Below, one piece after another: positions 24,492 through 33,959 of a stretch of 58,795 nucleotides of DNA; within the stretch, counting starts at the first letter, position 1; every line of letters starts with the position of its first letter. The DNA comes from Paraburkholderia franconis (GTDB lineage: Bacteria > Pseudomonadota > Gammaproteobacteria > Burkholderiales > Burkholderiaceae). A model generated the notes under the pieces. It saw only the letters and a program-made list of their open reading frames with translations. It ran no database searches and was not told the origin of the DNA. A program made the position numbers and the translations under genes. The stretch spans positions 300 to 59,094 of the forward strand of contig NZ_WHNP01000046.1 in the NCBI RefSeq assembly GCF_009362735.1, written 5' to 3'.

Positions 24492-25370
24492 ATGAGCACC
24501 GAAAACGCCATCGACCTGCAAGCGATAGTGCGCGACGCGCAAATCCACGATGTGCTGGAACGGCTCGACCGCGAGCTGGTCGGGCTCGTGCCCGTCAAGA
24601 CGCGCATCGGCGAGATCGCCGCGTTCCTCGTCGTCGAGCGCGCGCGCAAGGAACTCGGTATGGCGACCGCGGCCCCGTCGCTGCACATGTGCTTCACCGG
24701 GAATCCCGGCACCGGCAAGACCACGGTGGCAATGCGCATGGCGGAAATCCTGCATCGCCTCGGCTATGTGCGGAAGGGTCACGTCGTGGCCGTCACGCGC
24801 GACGATCTCGTCGGCCAGTACATCGGCCACACGGCGCCGAAGACGAAGGAGGTGATCAAGCGGGCGATGGGCGGCGTGCTATTCATCGACGAGGCGTATT
24901 ACCTGTACCGCCCGGAGAACGAGCGCGATTACGGCCAGGAAGCGATCGAGATCCTGCTGCAGATCATGGAGAACCAGCGCGACGATCTTGTCGTGATTCT
25001 CGCGGGCTACAAGGACCGGATGGATACGTTCTTCAGGAGCAATCCGGGCATGACGTCGCGCATCGCGCATCACATCGACTTTCCGGACTATACGGACGAG
25101 GAGCTGTTCGATATCGCGGAGCTGATGCTGCGCGACATGCACTACAGGCTCGATGCCGACGCGAAGATCGCGCTGCGCCAATACATCGGGCGACGCAAGA
25201 GCCAACCCAACTTCGCGAATGCGCGCTCGATTCGCAACGCACTCGATCGTGCGCGGCTGCGTCAGGCCAACCGCGTGTTCTCGTCGACAGGAACGGTGAC
25301 GCGCGACGCGCTCGAAACGATCGTCGATGCCGATATTCGCGCAAGCCGCGTGTTCCGCAATAAACCGTAG
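24492..25370 (+). CDS. cbbX: Red-type RuBisCO activase CbbX
   Basis: 292 residues. AAA+ protein with Walker A GNPGTGKTTVAMRMAEIL, Walker B GVLFIDEAYYLYRP and a downstream arginine region RIAHHIDFPDY. CbbX hexamers pull on the extended C-terminus of red-type CbbL to release inhibitory sugar phosphates, and are themselves stimulated by RuBP. The ATG at 24492 was preferred over the TTG at 24474 because the family starts with a short Met-Ser tail. The gap to cbbS is 57 bases. Confidence 0.95.
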   Translation: MSTENAIDLQAIVRDAQIHDVLERLDRELVGLVPVKTRIGEIAAFLVVERARKELGMATAAPSLHMCFTGNPGTGKTTVAMRMAEILHRLGYVRKGHVVAVTRDDLVGQYIGHTAPKTKEVIKRAMGGVLFIDEAYYLYRPENERDYGQEAIEILLQIMENQRDDLVVILAGYKDRMDTFFRSNPGMTSRIAHHIDFPDYTDEELFDIAELMLRDMHYRLDADAKIALRQYIGRRKSQPNFANARSIRNALDRARLRQANRVFSSTGTVTRDALETIVDADIRASRVFRNKP

Positions 25371-25382
25371 AAGGAGGCAGAC

Positions 25383-26462
25383 ATGCAGCACGGCCGAACG
25401 ACGCTCTCGAAGTTCATCATCGAAGAGCACCGCCGTCATCCGGCGCAGGACGAGCAGCTGACGGCGCTCATCAACGACATCCAGACCGCGTGCAAGTACA
25501 TCGGCACGCGCGTCGCGCGCGGCGCACTGGACGGTGCGATCGGCGCTGCCGGCGCGAAGAACGTGCAGGGCGAGACGCAGCAGAAGCTCGACGTGATCTC
25601 GAATGAAATCATGCTGTCGTGCTGCGAGTGGGGTGGGCAGCTCGCGGGGATGGTCTCGGAGGAACTGGAGCACGCGTACGAGATTTCCGCCGAGTATCCG
25701 CGCGGACGCTATCTGCTGCTGTTCGACCCGCTCGACGGCTCATCGAACATCGACGTCAATCTGACTGTCGGCACGATCTTCTCGGTGCTCGAAGCGCCGC
25801 CGGGCATCACCGATCCGCGCGTCGAAGATTTTTTGCAGCCAGGCAGCGCGCAGGTCTGCGCCGGCTACGCGCTGTTCGGTCCCGCCGACATGATCGTGCT
25901 GACGCTCGGCCGCGGCGTGCACGGCTTCACGCTCGATCCGCAGATCGGCGCATACATCCTGACGCATCCCGATCTGCACATCGGCGAAGACACGCAGGAG
26001 TTCGCGATCAACGCGTCGAACAGGCGCTTCTGGGAGCCGCCCGTGCAGCGCTACATCGACGAGTGCGTGAAGGGTCAGGCCGGTCCCCGGCAGAAGGACT
26101 TCAACATGCGCTGGATCGCGTCGCTCGTCGCGGAGGTGCATCGCATCCTGATGCGCGGCGGCGTGTTCATGTACCCGAAGGACTACAAGGACCCGGCGAA
26201 GCCCGGACGCTTGCGGCTGCTCTACGAAGCGAACCCGATGGCGATGATCGTCGAGCAGGCGGGCGGGCGCGCATCGACGGGACGCGGCCGCATTCTCGAC
26301 GTCATGCCGGAGGCGCTGCATCAGCGCGTGCCCGTGATCCTCGGCTCGCGTCGAGAAGTCGAGCGGCTCGAGCGTTATCACGTCGAGTTCGACAGCGGCA
26401 CTGACGAGCGCTTCGAGTCGCCGTTGTTCAACACGCGCTCGCTGTTCCGCGCAACGCAGTGA
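25383..26462 (+). CDS. cbbF: Class I fructose-1,6-bisphosphatase
   Basis: 359 residues. The metal-binding core LLLFDPLDGSSNIDVNLTVG is class I FBPase, and the C-terminal substrate region YEANPMAMIVEQAGGRASTG is present. It dephosphorylates fructose-1,6-bisphosphate, and in autotrophs often sedoheptulose-1,7-bisphosphate too, in RuBP regeneration. A strong AAGGAGG lies before the ATG. It starts 12 bases after cbbX. The Ralstonia order cbbX-Y-E-F has lost cbbY and cbbE here. Confidence 0.95.
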   Translation: MQHGRTTLSKFIIEEHRRHPAQDEQLTALINDIQTACKYIGTRVARGALDGAIGAAGAKNVQGETQQKLDVISNEIMLSCCEWGGQLAGMVSEELEHAYEISAEYPRGRYLLLFDPLDGSSNIDVNLTVGTIFSVLEAPPGITDPRVEDFLQPGSAQVCAGYALFGPADMIVLTLGRGVHGFTLDPQIGAYILTHPDLHIGEDTQEFAINASNRRFWEPPVQRYIDECVKGQAGPRQKDFNMRWIASLVAEVHRILMRGGVFMYPKDYKDPAKPGRLRLLYEANPMAMIVEQAGGRASTGRGRILDVMPEALHQRVPVILGSRREVERLERYHVEFDSGTDERFESPLFNTRSLFRATQ

Positions 26463-26501
26463 CGCGCGTCGCCCTCACGATATCGAACACAAGGAAGAGA
26501 C

Positions 26502-27380
26502 ATGTCGACTAAACATCCGATCGTCGCGATAACGGGTTCGTCGGGTGCGGGCACGACGACGATTACGCGATCGTTTCAGCACATCTTCCGGCGCGAGAAG
26601 GTCAAGGCGGCGATCATCGAAGGCGATTCGTTCCATGCGTTCGATCGTCAGCAGATGCGGCAGAAGCTGAAAGAAGCCGAAGAGACGGGCGATCAGCACT
26701 TCAGCCATTTCGGGCCGGAGGGAAATCTGTTCGAGGAACTCGAGCAGTTGTTCTCCACTTACGGCGCGACGGGCACGGGCAAAAGCCGCAAGTATCTGCA
26801 CGACGAGGCCGAAGGCGCCGAGCACGGCCAGCCGCCGGGCACATTCACCGCGTGGACCGACGTGGCAGAAGGCACCGACCTGCTGTTCTACGAAGGACTG
26901 CATGGCGCGGTCGTCACGAATCGCGTCAACGTCGCGCGGCATGCGGACCTGCTGGTTGGCGTGGTGCCGATCATCAACCTCGAATGGATTCAGAAGCTGC
27001 ATCGCGACAAGAACATGCGCGGCTATTCGCAGGAGGCCGTCGTCGACACGATCTTGCGCCGGATGCCTGATTACGTGAGCTACATCTGCCCGCAGTTCTC
27101 GCGCACGCATGTGAATTTCCAGCGCGTGCCTGTCGTCGACACATCGAATCCGTTCACGTCGCGCGATATCCCGTCGCTCGACGAAAGCATGCTCGTGATC
27201 CGCTTCGCCAATCCCAAAGGCATCGACTTTCCGTATCTGCTGTCGATGCTGCACGACTCGTACATGTCGCGTCCCAACACGATCGTGTGCCCGGGCGGCA
27301 AGATGGGCCTCGCGATCCAGCTGATCTTCACGCCGATGATCCTGCGCCTGATGGGCAACCGCGAACAGGCAACGATGTGA
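26502..27380 (+). CDS. cbbP: Phosphoribulokinase
   Basis: 292 residues. It phosphorylates ribulose-5-phosphate to RuBP, the committed step that feeds RuBisCO. The P-loop reads ITGSSGAGTTTITRSF at the N-terminus, followed by IEGDSFHAFDR with the catalytic Asp/His region and WTDVAEGTDLLFYEGLHGAV. This is the bacterial octameric type of about 290 residues. An ACAAGGAAG motif precedes the ATG. It sits between cbbF and cbbT, 39 bases after cbbF. Confidence 0.96.
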   Translation: MSTKHPIVAITGSSGAGTTTITRSFQHIFRREKVKAAIIEGDSFHAFDRQQMRQKLKEAEETGDQHFSHFGPEGNLFEELEQLFSTYGATGTGKSRKYLHDEAEGAEHGQPPGTFTAWTDVAEGTDLLFYEGLHGAVVTNRVNVARHADLLVGVVPIINLEWIQKLHRDKNMRGYSQEAVVDTILRRMPDYVSYICPQFSRTHVNFQRVPVVDTSNPFTSRDIPSLDESMLVIRFANPKGIDFPYLLSMLHDSYMSRPNTIVCPGGKMGLAIQLIFTPMILRLMGNREQATM

Positions 27381-27414
27381 AGGCGCGTGCCGATGTCAAA
27401 GGAGGACTCCCGCA

Positions 27415-29460
27415 ATGAATGATTCCGCTCACATGCGTCTGGAGGCAGCGGCGCCGCAAAGCCGGCGCCGTCTCGCGAACGCGCTTCGCTTCCTCGCAAT
27501 CGATGCCGTCGAGGCCGCGAAATCGGGCCATCCGGGCATGCCGATGGGCATGGCCGATATCGCCGAAGTGCTATGGCGCGATCATCTCAGGCACAGCCCC
27601 GCCGATCCGTCGTGGCCCGATCGCGACCGCTTCGTGTTGTCGAACGGGCATGGCTCGATGTTGCTCTACGCGGCGCTGCATCTGTCGGGCTACGATCTGC
27701 CGCTCGACGAACTGAAACGCTTTCGGCAATTGCACGCGAAAACGCCCGGACATCCGGAGGTCGGCCTCACGCCAGGCGTCGAGACGACAACGGGCCCGCT
27801 CGGGCAGGGACTCGCGAACGGCGTCGGCATGGCGTTCGCGGAGAAGCTGCTTGCCGCGCGCTTCAACCGCCCGGGGTTCCCCATCGTCGATCACCACACG
27901 TATGTGTTTCTCGGCGATGGTTGCCTGATGGAAGGGGTCAGCCATGAGGCCGGTTCCCTCGCGGGCACGCTCGGACTCGGCAAGCTGATCTGCTTCTATG
28001 ACGACAACGGCATCTCGATCGACGGTCACGTGAGCAACTGGTTTACCGACGATACGGCGGCGCGCTTTCGCGCATACGGCTGGAACGTGATCGGTCCGAT
28101 CGACGGCCACGACGCAACTGCCGTCGATGCGGCGATACGCGATGCGCAAGAGAACGCGAAGGCGAGCGGCGCGCGTCCGAGCCTGATCGTGTGTCGCACG
28201 ACAATCGGCTGGGGCTCGCCGAACAAGGCCGATACTCACGACGTGCACGGCGCGCCGCTCGGCGCTGCTGAAATCGAGGCGACGCGCCGGGCGCTCGACT
28301 GGGACCATCCGCCGTTCGAGATCCCCGATGACGTTCGCGCGAACTGGAGCCAGCGCGAGCGCGGCGCGGCACGCGTGCGCGAATGGAACGCGATGCTCGA
28401 AGCGTATCGCGTCGAATATCCGGACGAGGCCGCGGAGTTCGAGCGCCGGATGCGCGGCGAACTGCCGGCGGACTGGCCGCGCATCACGCAGCAGCTTGTC
28501 GAGGTCGCGCGCCACGTCGCCGGGCCGACCGCGACGCGCAAATCGTCGCAGATCGCACTCGATGTGCTGGTGCCCGAACTGCCCGAGCTGTTCGGCGGCT
28601 CCGCGGATTTGACGGGCTCGAACCTGACGGCCGTCGAGGCGTCGCGCAGATTCGTGCCGGGGCAGGCGATCGATCCGCACGCGAACTACCTGTCGTACGG
28701 CGTGCGCGAATTCGGGATGATGGCGATGATGAACGGGATGGCGCTGCACGGCGGCTTCATTCCATACGGTGGCACGTTCCTCGTGTTCTCCGACTACGCG
28801 CGCAACGCGATACGTATGAGCGCGTTGATGAAGCGGCGTGTCGTCCATGTGCTCACGCACGATTCGATCGGCCTCGGTGAAGATGGTCCGACGCATCAGC
28901 CGATCGAACATCTGGCGAGCTTGCGCCTGATTCCGGGCCTCGACGTGTGGCGTCCATGCGATACCGTCGAGACCGCGATCGCGTGGCAGATGGCGATCGA
29001 GCGTGCGAACGGCCCGACGTCGCTCGTCGCATCGCGCCAGAATCTGCCGCAGGCGATACGCGACGATACACAGGTCGCGCTCGTGCGCAGAGGCGGCTAC
29101 GTGCTGAGCGAAGCGACGGGCGGATCGCCCGACGTCGTGATCATCGCGACGGGGTCCGAAGTCGCGCTCGCACTTGCCGCACAGCGCCAGCTCGACGAGC
29201 AGGGCGTGCGTGCGCGCGTCGTGTCGATGCCGTCAACATCCGTGTTCGACCGGCAGGACGCCGCGTATCGCGCGCACGTGTTGCCGCAGGACGTGCGCCG
29301 TGTCGCCGTCGAAGCCGCGCACAGCGACTTCTGGCACAAGTATGTCGGACCCGATGGATGTGTGATCGGCCTTGCGTCGTTCGGCGAATCGGCTCCGGCG
29401 GGCGAGTTGTATGCGCACTTCGGCGTGACGGTCGAACGCGTCGTGGAGGCATGCGTGTGA
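27415..29460 (+). CDS. cbbT: Transketolase
   Basis: 681 residues. It transfers two-carbon units between sugar phosphates with thiamine diphosphate and Mg2+. The TPP-binding region (FLGDGCLMEGVSHEA ... FYDDNGISIDG) lies in the N-terminal third. HDSIGLGEDGPTHQPIEHL, with the conserved Glu that activates the cofactor, lies in the pyrimidine domain, and the C-terminal domain ends with RVVSMPSTSVF ... HSDFWHKYVG. AAAGGAGG precedes the ATG. Its TGA is directly joined to the cbbZ remnant in the same frame. Confidence 0.96.
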   Translation: MNDSAHMRLEAAAPQSRRRLANALRFLAIDAVEAAKSGHPGMPMGMADIAEVLWRDHLRHSPADPSWPDRDRFVLSNGHGSMLLYAALHLSGYDLPLDELKRFRQLHAKTPGHPEVGLTPGVETTTGPLGQGLANGVGMAFAEKLLAARFNRPGFPIVDHHTYVFLGDGCLMEGVSHEAGSLAGTLGLGKLICFYDDNGISIDGHVSNWFTDDTAARFRAYGWNVIGPIDGHDATAVDAAIRDAQENAKASGARPSLIVCRTTIGWGSPNKADTHDVHGAPLGAAEIEATRRALDWDHPPFEIPDDVRANWSQRERGAARVREWNAMLEAYRVEYPDEAAEFERRMRGELPADWPRITQQLVEVARHVAGPTATRKSSQIALDVLVPELPELFGGSADLTGSNLTAVEASRRFVPGQAIDPHANYLSYGVREFGMMAMMNGMALHGGFIPYGGTFLVFSDYARNAIRMSALMKRRVVHVLTHDSIGLGEDGPTHQPIEHLASLRLIPGLDVWRPCDTVETAIAWQMAIERANGPTSLVASRQNLPQAIRDDTQVALVRRGGYVLSEATGGSPDVVIIATGSEVALALAAQRQLDEQGVRARVVSMPSTSVFDRQDAAYRAHVLPQDVRRVAVEAAHSDFWHKYVGPDGCVIGLASFGESAPAGELYAHFGVTVERVVEACV

Positions 29461-29538
29461 AAAACGCGGCTCGTCACGTTCGACCTCGACGGAACGCTGA
29501 TCGACACGGCACCTGAACTCGACATGAACTCACGATAA
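29461..29538 (+). pseudogene. cbbZ: cbbZ (phosphoglycolate phosphatase) N-terminal remnant
   Basis: 25 codons immediately after, and in frame with, the transketolase stop: RLVTFDLDGTLIDTAPEL, the HAD-phosphatase motif I (DxDGT) of CbbZ/Gph, then a TAA. No start codon remains and the rest of the roughly 230-residue enzyme is deleted. In related operons cbbZ sits exactly between cbbT and cbbG. It removes 2-phosphoglycolate from the oxygenase reaction, so a chromosomal gph must do this. A ribosome binding site for cbbG (AAAGGAGA) overlaps the remnant's end. Confidence 0.85.
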
Positions 29539-29548
29539 AGGAGACGAC

Positions 29549-30565
29549 ATGCCCATCAACGTGGCGATCAACGGTTATGGCCGCATCGGCCGCAACATCC
29601 TGCGTGCGCTGTACGAATCGAAGCGGACGGATGAAATCCGCATTGTCGCGATCAACGATCTCGGCGACGCGCGGATCAACGCACATCTGACGCGCTTCGA
29701 TACCGTGCATGGTCCGTTTGTCGGCACCGTCGACGTGGATGGCGATGCATTGGTCGTCAACGGCGACCGTATCAAGGTACTGTCCGTGCGCAATCCTGCG
29801 GAGCTGCCGTGGCGCGCACTCGCCGTCGACGTCGTGCTCGAATGCACGGGCCTCTTTACGAGCAAGGAGAAAGCTTCTGCCCATCTTGAAGCGGGCGCGC
29901 GCAAGGTGATGATTTCCGCGCCGGGCGGCAAAGACGTCGATGCGACGATCGTCTACGGCGTCAACGACGGGCTGCTCAGACAGTCGTTCACGGTCGTCTC
30001 GAACGCATCGTGCACGACCAATTGCCTCGCGCCCCTCGTCAAGCCGCTCCATGCGGCGATCGGCATCGAGCACGGTTTGATGACGACGATTCATTCGTAC
30101 ACGAACGATCAGGTGCTGACCGACGTGTATCACACGGACCTGCGCCGCGCGCGTGCCGCCACGCAGTCGATGATTCCGACGAAGACGGGAGCGGCCGCCG
30201 CCGTGGGTCTCGTGATCCCCGAACTGAACGGGCGGCTCGACGGCTTCGCGATTCGCGTGCCGACGATCAACGTGTCGGTCGTCGATCTGACTTTCACGTC
30301 GATGCGGCCGACGAACGTCGACGAAGTCAACGCGATCGTCAAGGAGGCCGCGCAAGGCGAGCTGAAAGGCATCGTCGGCTACAACGACGCTCCGCTCGTC
30401 TCCGTCGATTTCAACCACGACGCGCGCTCGTCGATCTTCGACGCGACGCAGACGCGCGTGACAGGCGGCACGCTCGTCAAGGTGCTGAGCTGGTACGACA
30501 ACGAGTGGGGCTTCAGCAACCGCATGCTGGACACCACGGTCGCGTGGATGAAGGCGGCGCAATGA
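29549..30565 (+). CDS. cbbG: Glyceraldehyde-3-phosphate dehydrogenase
   Basis: 338 residues. The N-terminal Rossmann fold reads VAINGYGRIGRNILRAL, the catalytic Cys is in VVSNASCTTNCLAPL, the catalytic His is in IHSYTNDQ, and the C-terminus has SWYDNEWGFSNRM. It reduces 1,3-bisphosphoglycerate with NAD(P)H in the Calvin cycle direction. AAAGGAGA lies before the ATG. pgk (cbbK), which usually follows in Ralstonia, is absent. Confidence 0.96.
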   Translation: MPINVAINGYGRIGRNILRALYESKRTDEIRIVAINDLGDARINAHLTRFDTVHGPFVGTVDVDGDALVVNGDRIKVLSVRNPAELPWRALAVDVVLECTGLFTSKEKASAHLEAGARKVMISAPGGKDVDATIVYGVNDGLLRQSFTVVSNASCTTNCLAPLVKPLHAAIGIEHGLMTTIHSYTNDQVLTDVYHTDLRRARAATQSMIPTKTGAAAAVGLVIPELNGRLDGFAIRVPTINVSVVDLTFTSMRPTNVDEVNAIVKEAAQGELKGIVGYNDAPLVSVDFNHDARSSIFDATQTRVTGGTLVKVLSWYDNEWGFSNRMLDTTVAWMKAAQ

Positions 30566-30653
30566 ATGCGCCGTGGCCGAACGATTCGCCGTCAAGCGCG
30601 TTGTTGCGCTCGACGGTCTCGCAAGCAATCGCGTCATCATCAGGAGACTTGTC

Positions 30654-31700
30654 ATGGCACTCATCTCGCTGCGCCAACTGCTTGACCATGCCGCCGAGCA
30701 CGGCTACGGCGTGCCGGCTTTCAACGTCAACAACCTCGAACAGATCCAGGCAATCATGGAGGCCGCCGAGGACACGCAAAGCCCCGTGATCCTGCAGGCC
30801 TCCGCCGGCGCGCGGAAGTATGCGGGCGAGCCTTACCTGCGTCACATGGTGCTCGCCGCGACGGAATCGCATCCCGACATCCCCGTCGTGCTGCATCAGG
30901 ATCATGGCGGGAGTCCGTCCGTGTGCCAGATGTCGATCCGCTCAGGTTTTTCGAGCGTGATGATGGACGGCTCGCTGGAAGAGGACATGAAAACTCCTTC
31001 TAGCTACGAGTACAACGTGCGCGTCACGCGCACCGTGTGCGAGATGGCGCATGCCGTCGGCGTGTCCGTCGAAGGCGAGCTTGGCTGTCTAGGCTCGCTC
31101 GAGACGGGCGACGCCGGCGAGGAGGACGGCGTCGGCGCGCAGGGCAAGCTGTCGCACGACATGCTGCTGACGGACCCTGCGCAAGCGCGCGATTTCGTCG
31201 AGCGTACGGGTGTCGATGCGCTGGCGATCGCGATCGGCACGTCGCATGGCGCGTACAAGTTCACCCGCAAGCCGAGCGTCGACATTCTCGCGATCGACCG
31301 CATCGCGCAGATTCACGCGCAGATTCCGGACACGCATCTGGTGATGCACGGATCGTCTTCAGTGCCGCAAGAATGGCTGGCGATCATCCGCAAGTTCGGC
31401 GGCGAGATCAAGGAGACATACGGCGTGCCCGTCGAGGAAATTCAGCGCGGGATTCGCAGCGGCGTGCGCAAGGTCAACATCGACACCGACATCCGCCTCG
31501 CGATGACGGGGGCGATGCGGCAGATCTTCGCGGAGCAGCCGGCGGAATTCGATCCGCGCAAGGCATTCGCGGCTGCAAGAAAGGCTGCGCGCGGCATGTG
31601 CGCCGCGCGCTTCGAAGCGTTCGGCAGCGCAGGGCAGGCGCCGCGAATCAAGCCGGTTCCGCTCGAGCAGATGGCCGAGCGCTATGCGGTGACGGCCTGA
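30654..31700 (+). CDS. cbbA: Class II fructose-1,6-bisphosphate aldolase
   Basis: 348 residues. The start at ATG 30654 (MALISLRQLLDHAAEHGYG) was chosen because AGGAG lies seven bases upstream and the family starts there. Zn ligands and active site are visible: VLHQDHGGS, GTSHGAYKF, MHGSSSVP and the phosphate-binding KVNIDTDIRLA. It condenses triose phosphates to fructose-1,6-bisphosphate, and in the cycle also makes sedoheptulose-1,7-bisphosphate. It ends the operon; 88 bases separate it from cbbG without a recognisable gene. A hairpin follows. Confidence 0.96.
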   Translation: MALISLRQLLDHAAEHGYGVPAFNVNNLEQIQAIMEAAEDTQSPVILQASAGARKYAGEPYLRHMVLAATESHPDIPVVLHQDHGGSPSVCQMSIRSGFSSVMMDGSLEEDMKTPSSYEYNVRVTRTVCEMAHAVGVSVEGELGCLGSLETGDAGEEDGVGAQGKLSHDMLLTDPAQARDFVERTGVDALAIAIGTSHGAYKFTRKPSVDILAIDRIAQIHAQIPDTHLVMHGSSSVPQEWLAIIRKFGGEIKETYGVPVEEIQRGIRSGVRKVNIDTDIRLAMTGAMRQIFAEQPAEFDPRKAFAAARKAARGMCAARFEAFGSAGQAPRIKPVPLEQMAERYAVTA

Positions 31701-31729
31701 CGTCAGAAAGCACTCGATTGAATGGAAGC

Positions 31730-31770
31730 GTGCGCCCGTCCTGCTGCATTAGCAGCGGGGAAGGGCGCAC
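31730..31770. terminator. Hairpin between convergent cbbA and phosphatase genes
   Basis: GTGCGCCC pairs with GGGCGCAC around an inner stem (CTGCT / AGCAG), forming a long hairpin between the 3' ends of cbbA (plus) and the phosphatase (minus). It lacks a long T-tract, so it is a probable bidirectional terminator or transcript-end structure rather than a textbook one. Confidence 0.6.
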
Positions 31771-31806
31771 TTGTGTCATGCGTCAATGTTCAGCCGTGCT
31801 CTTGCA

Positions 31807-33480
31807 TCAGATCTTCGGCGGCCGCTCGACCTGCACACCCGTCGTCGGGTCGAGGAAGAGCTTGCGTTGATAGCGACCTTCGCCGCGGCGGTTGAAGTCG
31901 AACATGCCCATGATGCTGCCCGCCTTCGCATCGAACGATCCGCCACCGATGCGCTGTCCATCAAGCCAGTTGTCTTCGATGAAACGCACAACCGACGACT
32001 GATCGATCAGCGTATGGTCGACGAAGTTCTCCTTTGCCCACGGCGAGATCACGACAAACGGGATACGCGTGCCCGGACCGCAGCGGCCGTTCACGGGTTT
32101 GCCATTCACGCCATTGTCCGCCGAGCCCGTGCCGCAGATTCCAGCACCATTCAACTGGTCGGCGACGGAGTCGTACGATGCACTCGTCGGCATCGCATAA
32201 GCGTGGTCGTACCAGCCGTCGGAGTCATCCCATGCCACGATGACGGCTGTGTCTTTCCAGTCCTTTTGCTGCTGCAGGAAGTTGATGACCTTCGTGACGA
32301 AAGCCTGTTCGTCGAGCGGATCAGAATAGCCAGCGTGTCCATCCTGGAAGGCCGGGGCCTTGAGGAAGCTCACTGCCGGGAAATTGCCCGCGTTCACCGC
32401 GTTGAAGAAGTCGTCGGTATCGTACTGGTGATTGGCGGGGTCCGCGCTGTGGCTATCGTTCTGCATGCTGTGCCCGATCGCCTGGATCGAGCTCGGGCGC
32501 AAGTGTTTCGGATTGGCCGTCGACGCGTAGTACTGGAACCAGTTGTGGTGGGGAATATAGTCGGCCGTGGCGGAGCCGACGACCGCCGACAGCGTGCTGC
32601 GCTTGCATCCCGTCGTGCCATTGCTGTTGACCGTCGCGAGGTTGAAGCCGCCCATGAAGCCGCCCCACGTGATGTTGCGCGCGTTCAGCAGGTCGCCGAT
32701 ATTTTTGCCGGTCATCATCGCCGCATCGGTCGTGCTCGAACAGACGTCGTAGCCAGGATCGACGTCATTGATCATCGTGAACCCGCCTTGCCCGTCGTTC
32801 ACATAGTACGAGCCTGAGGCGGAAGGCTGCTTCGTCGTCAGCACAACCTTCATGCCGTTGGTCTGCCCTGACACCACTTCGAGCGCGCCCGGCGTCGACG
32901 GTCCGTAGGTCGACGTATAGGCGTTGTCGCTCATCGCGAACCGTTGCGCGTAGTTCCACAGAGCCGTGACCGTATTGCCGTCGAAATAGCCCATCACCTG
33001 GCCATTCGTGGCGAATGCGCCGGCACCGCCGCTCGAACCTTTACCCGTGTACTTCGGAAAGAGATCGGCAGCACCGTTGTCGTACGCTTGCTGCTCGGCC
33101 GTATAGGCGTGATTCTGGTCTGCGGTGGACGCTTGCGTGCGGTCGAGACGGAACGGATTGGCCGCGCCTGTTCCGTTGGCTGTATTCGTGAAGTTCGGGT
33201 TGTTCGTGAGCAGGGTGCCCGAGAGACCGTTCACTTGAGGCGTGCCGGGCAGCGCGTTGAATGCAGGCTCACCAGACGGGTTAGTCGCATGCGGATAGGT
33301 CGCGAAGTAATGATCGAACGAAATGTTCTCACCGTAGATCACGACCAGATGCTTGATCGGAGTAGCCGTATGAACTTCGTCCGGCCGGTTTTTGTCATGC
33401 TCGTCGGAGGCGCTCCACGCTACTGTCGATGCGAATGCTGCTGCTGTGAGCGAACCAAGTGCTATCTGACGCCATTGCAT
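31807..33480 (-). CDS. AcpA/phospholipase C-family phosphoesterase
   Basis: 557 residues. An N-terminal Sec signal (ALGSLTAAAFASTVAWSA) directs it to the periplasm or outside. The core has the family motifs KHLVVIYGENISFDHYFATY (Glu/Asn metal site), the central FMGGFNL region, then AVIVAWDDSDGWYDHAY with the second Asp/His metal ligands. This is the AcpA-like acid phosphatase branch of the phosphoesterase superfamily that also includes phospholipases C. It would release phosphate from broad-range monoesters. It is convergent with cbbA and unrelated to the Calvin operon. Confidence 0.88.
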   Translation of the reverse strand: MQWRQIALGSLTAAAFASTVAWSASDEHDKNRPDEVHTATPIKHLVVIYGENISFDHYFATYPHATNPSGEPAFNALPGTPQVNGLSGTLLTNNPNFTNTANGTGAANPFRLDRTQASTADQNHAYTAEQQAYDNGAADLFPKYTGKGSSGGAGAFATNGQVMGYFDGNTVTALWNYAQRFAMSDNAYTSTYGPSTPGALEVVSGQTNGMKVVLTTKQPSASGSYYVNDGQGGFTMINDVDPGYDVCSSTTDAAMMTGKNIGDLLNARNITWGGFMGGFNLATVNSNGTTGCKRSTLSAVVGSATADYIPHHNWFQYYASTANPKHLRPSSIQAIGHSMQNDSHSADPANHQYDTDDFFNAVNAGNFPAVSFLKAPAFQDGHAGYSDPLDEQAFVTKVINFLQQQKDWKDTAVIVAWDDSDGWYDHAYAMPTSASYDSVADQLNGAGICGTGSADNGVNGKPVNGRCGPGTRIPFVVISPWAKENFVDHTLIDQSSVVRFIEDNWLDGQRIGGGSFDAKAGSIMGMFDFNRRGEGRYQRKLFLDPTTGVQVERPPKI

Positions 33481-33959
33481 ATCAGGCTCCTGTTTGGATT
33501 CGTATTGGCGGGGATGACCGCGCGCCCGGGCGCAGAGAGAATCAGATACGCATTACATCGCTGACGCCGTTCAGAGGGGGAGGCTACGCGGCAGTGGGGT
33601 ACAGCAAAGCGAAGTCATTAAAGCATCGACGTATGAATACTGAGCGTCAGAGTCCTTACGGAATATTTTCGCTTCTGAAAATCAGGTGTCGGATTGCGGG
33701 TGCTCTTTGAGAGCGCATCGCAAAAGAAGGCCCATTAGTCGTTCTTTGACGCTGTGCGATAGCTGAGTGCCAGGGGTGAATAGATGCCTGGGACAGTCAC
33801 CTATGCGATGAGGCGACTGGTGGGCAGCGGATGCGGGAGCAGTTCTGAATTGATGAGGACGATCCGCTATACGGCGTTATATACGTCGCGTCGTTCGCTG
33901 GCGTCGTTTCGAATACGCGGAACGAAAACGACATCTGCCCATTTGGATCGCCAGTTGCG
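33481..33959. other. Intergenic region
   Basis: About 480 bases between two minus-strand genes. The proximal part holds the phosphatase promoter. I see no gene, strong hairpin or repeat in the rest. Confidence 0.5.

Noticed and set aside
27571..28911. 446-residue minus-strand frame opposite transketolase
   Set aside because: It is a codon-bias shadow of cbbT with no start signal and no family motif.
30566..30653. Possible remnant of cbbK (pgk) between cbbG and cbbA
   Set aside because: The 88 bases have no stretch that matches phosphoglycerate kinase motifs. It may simply be a spacer.
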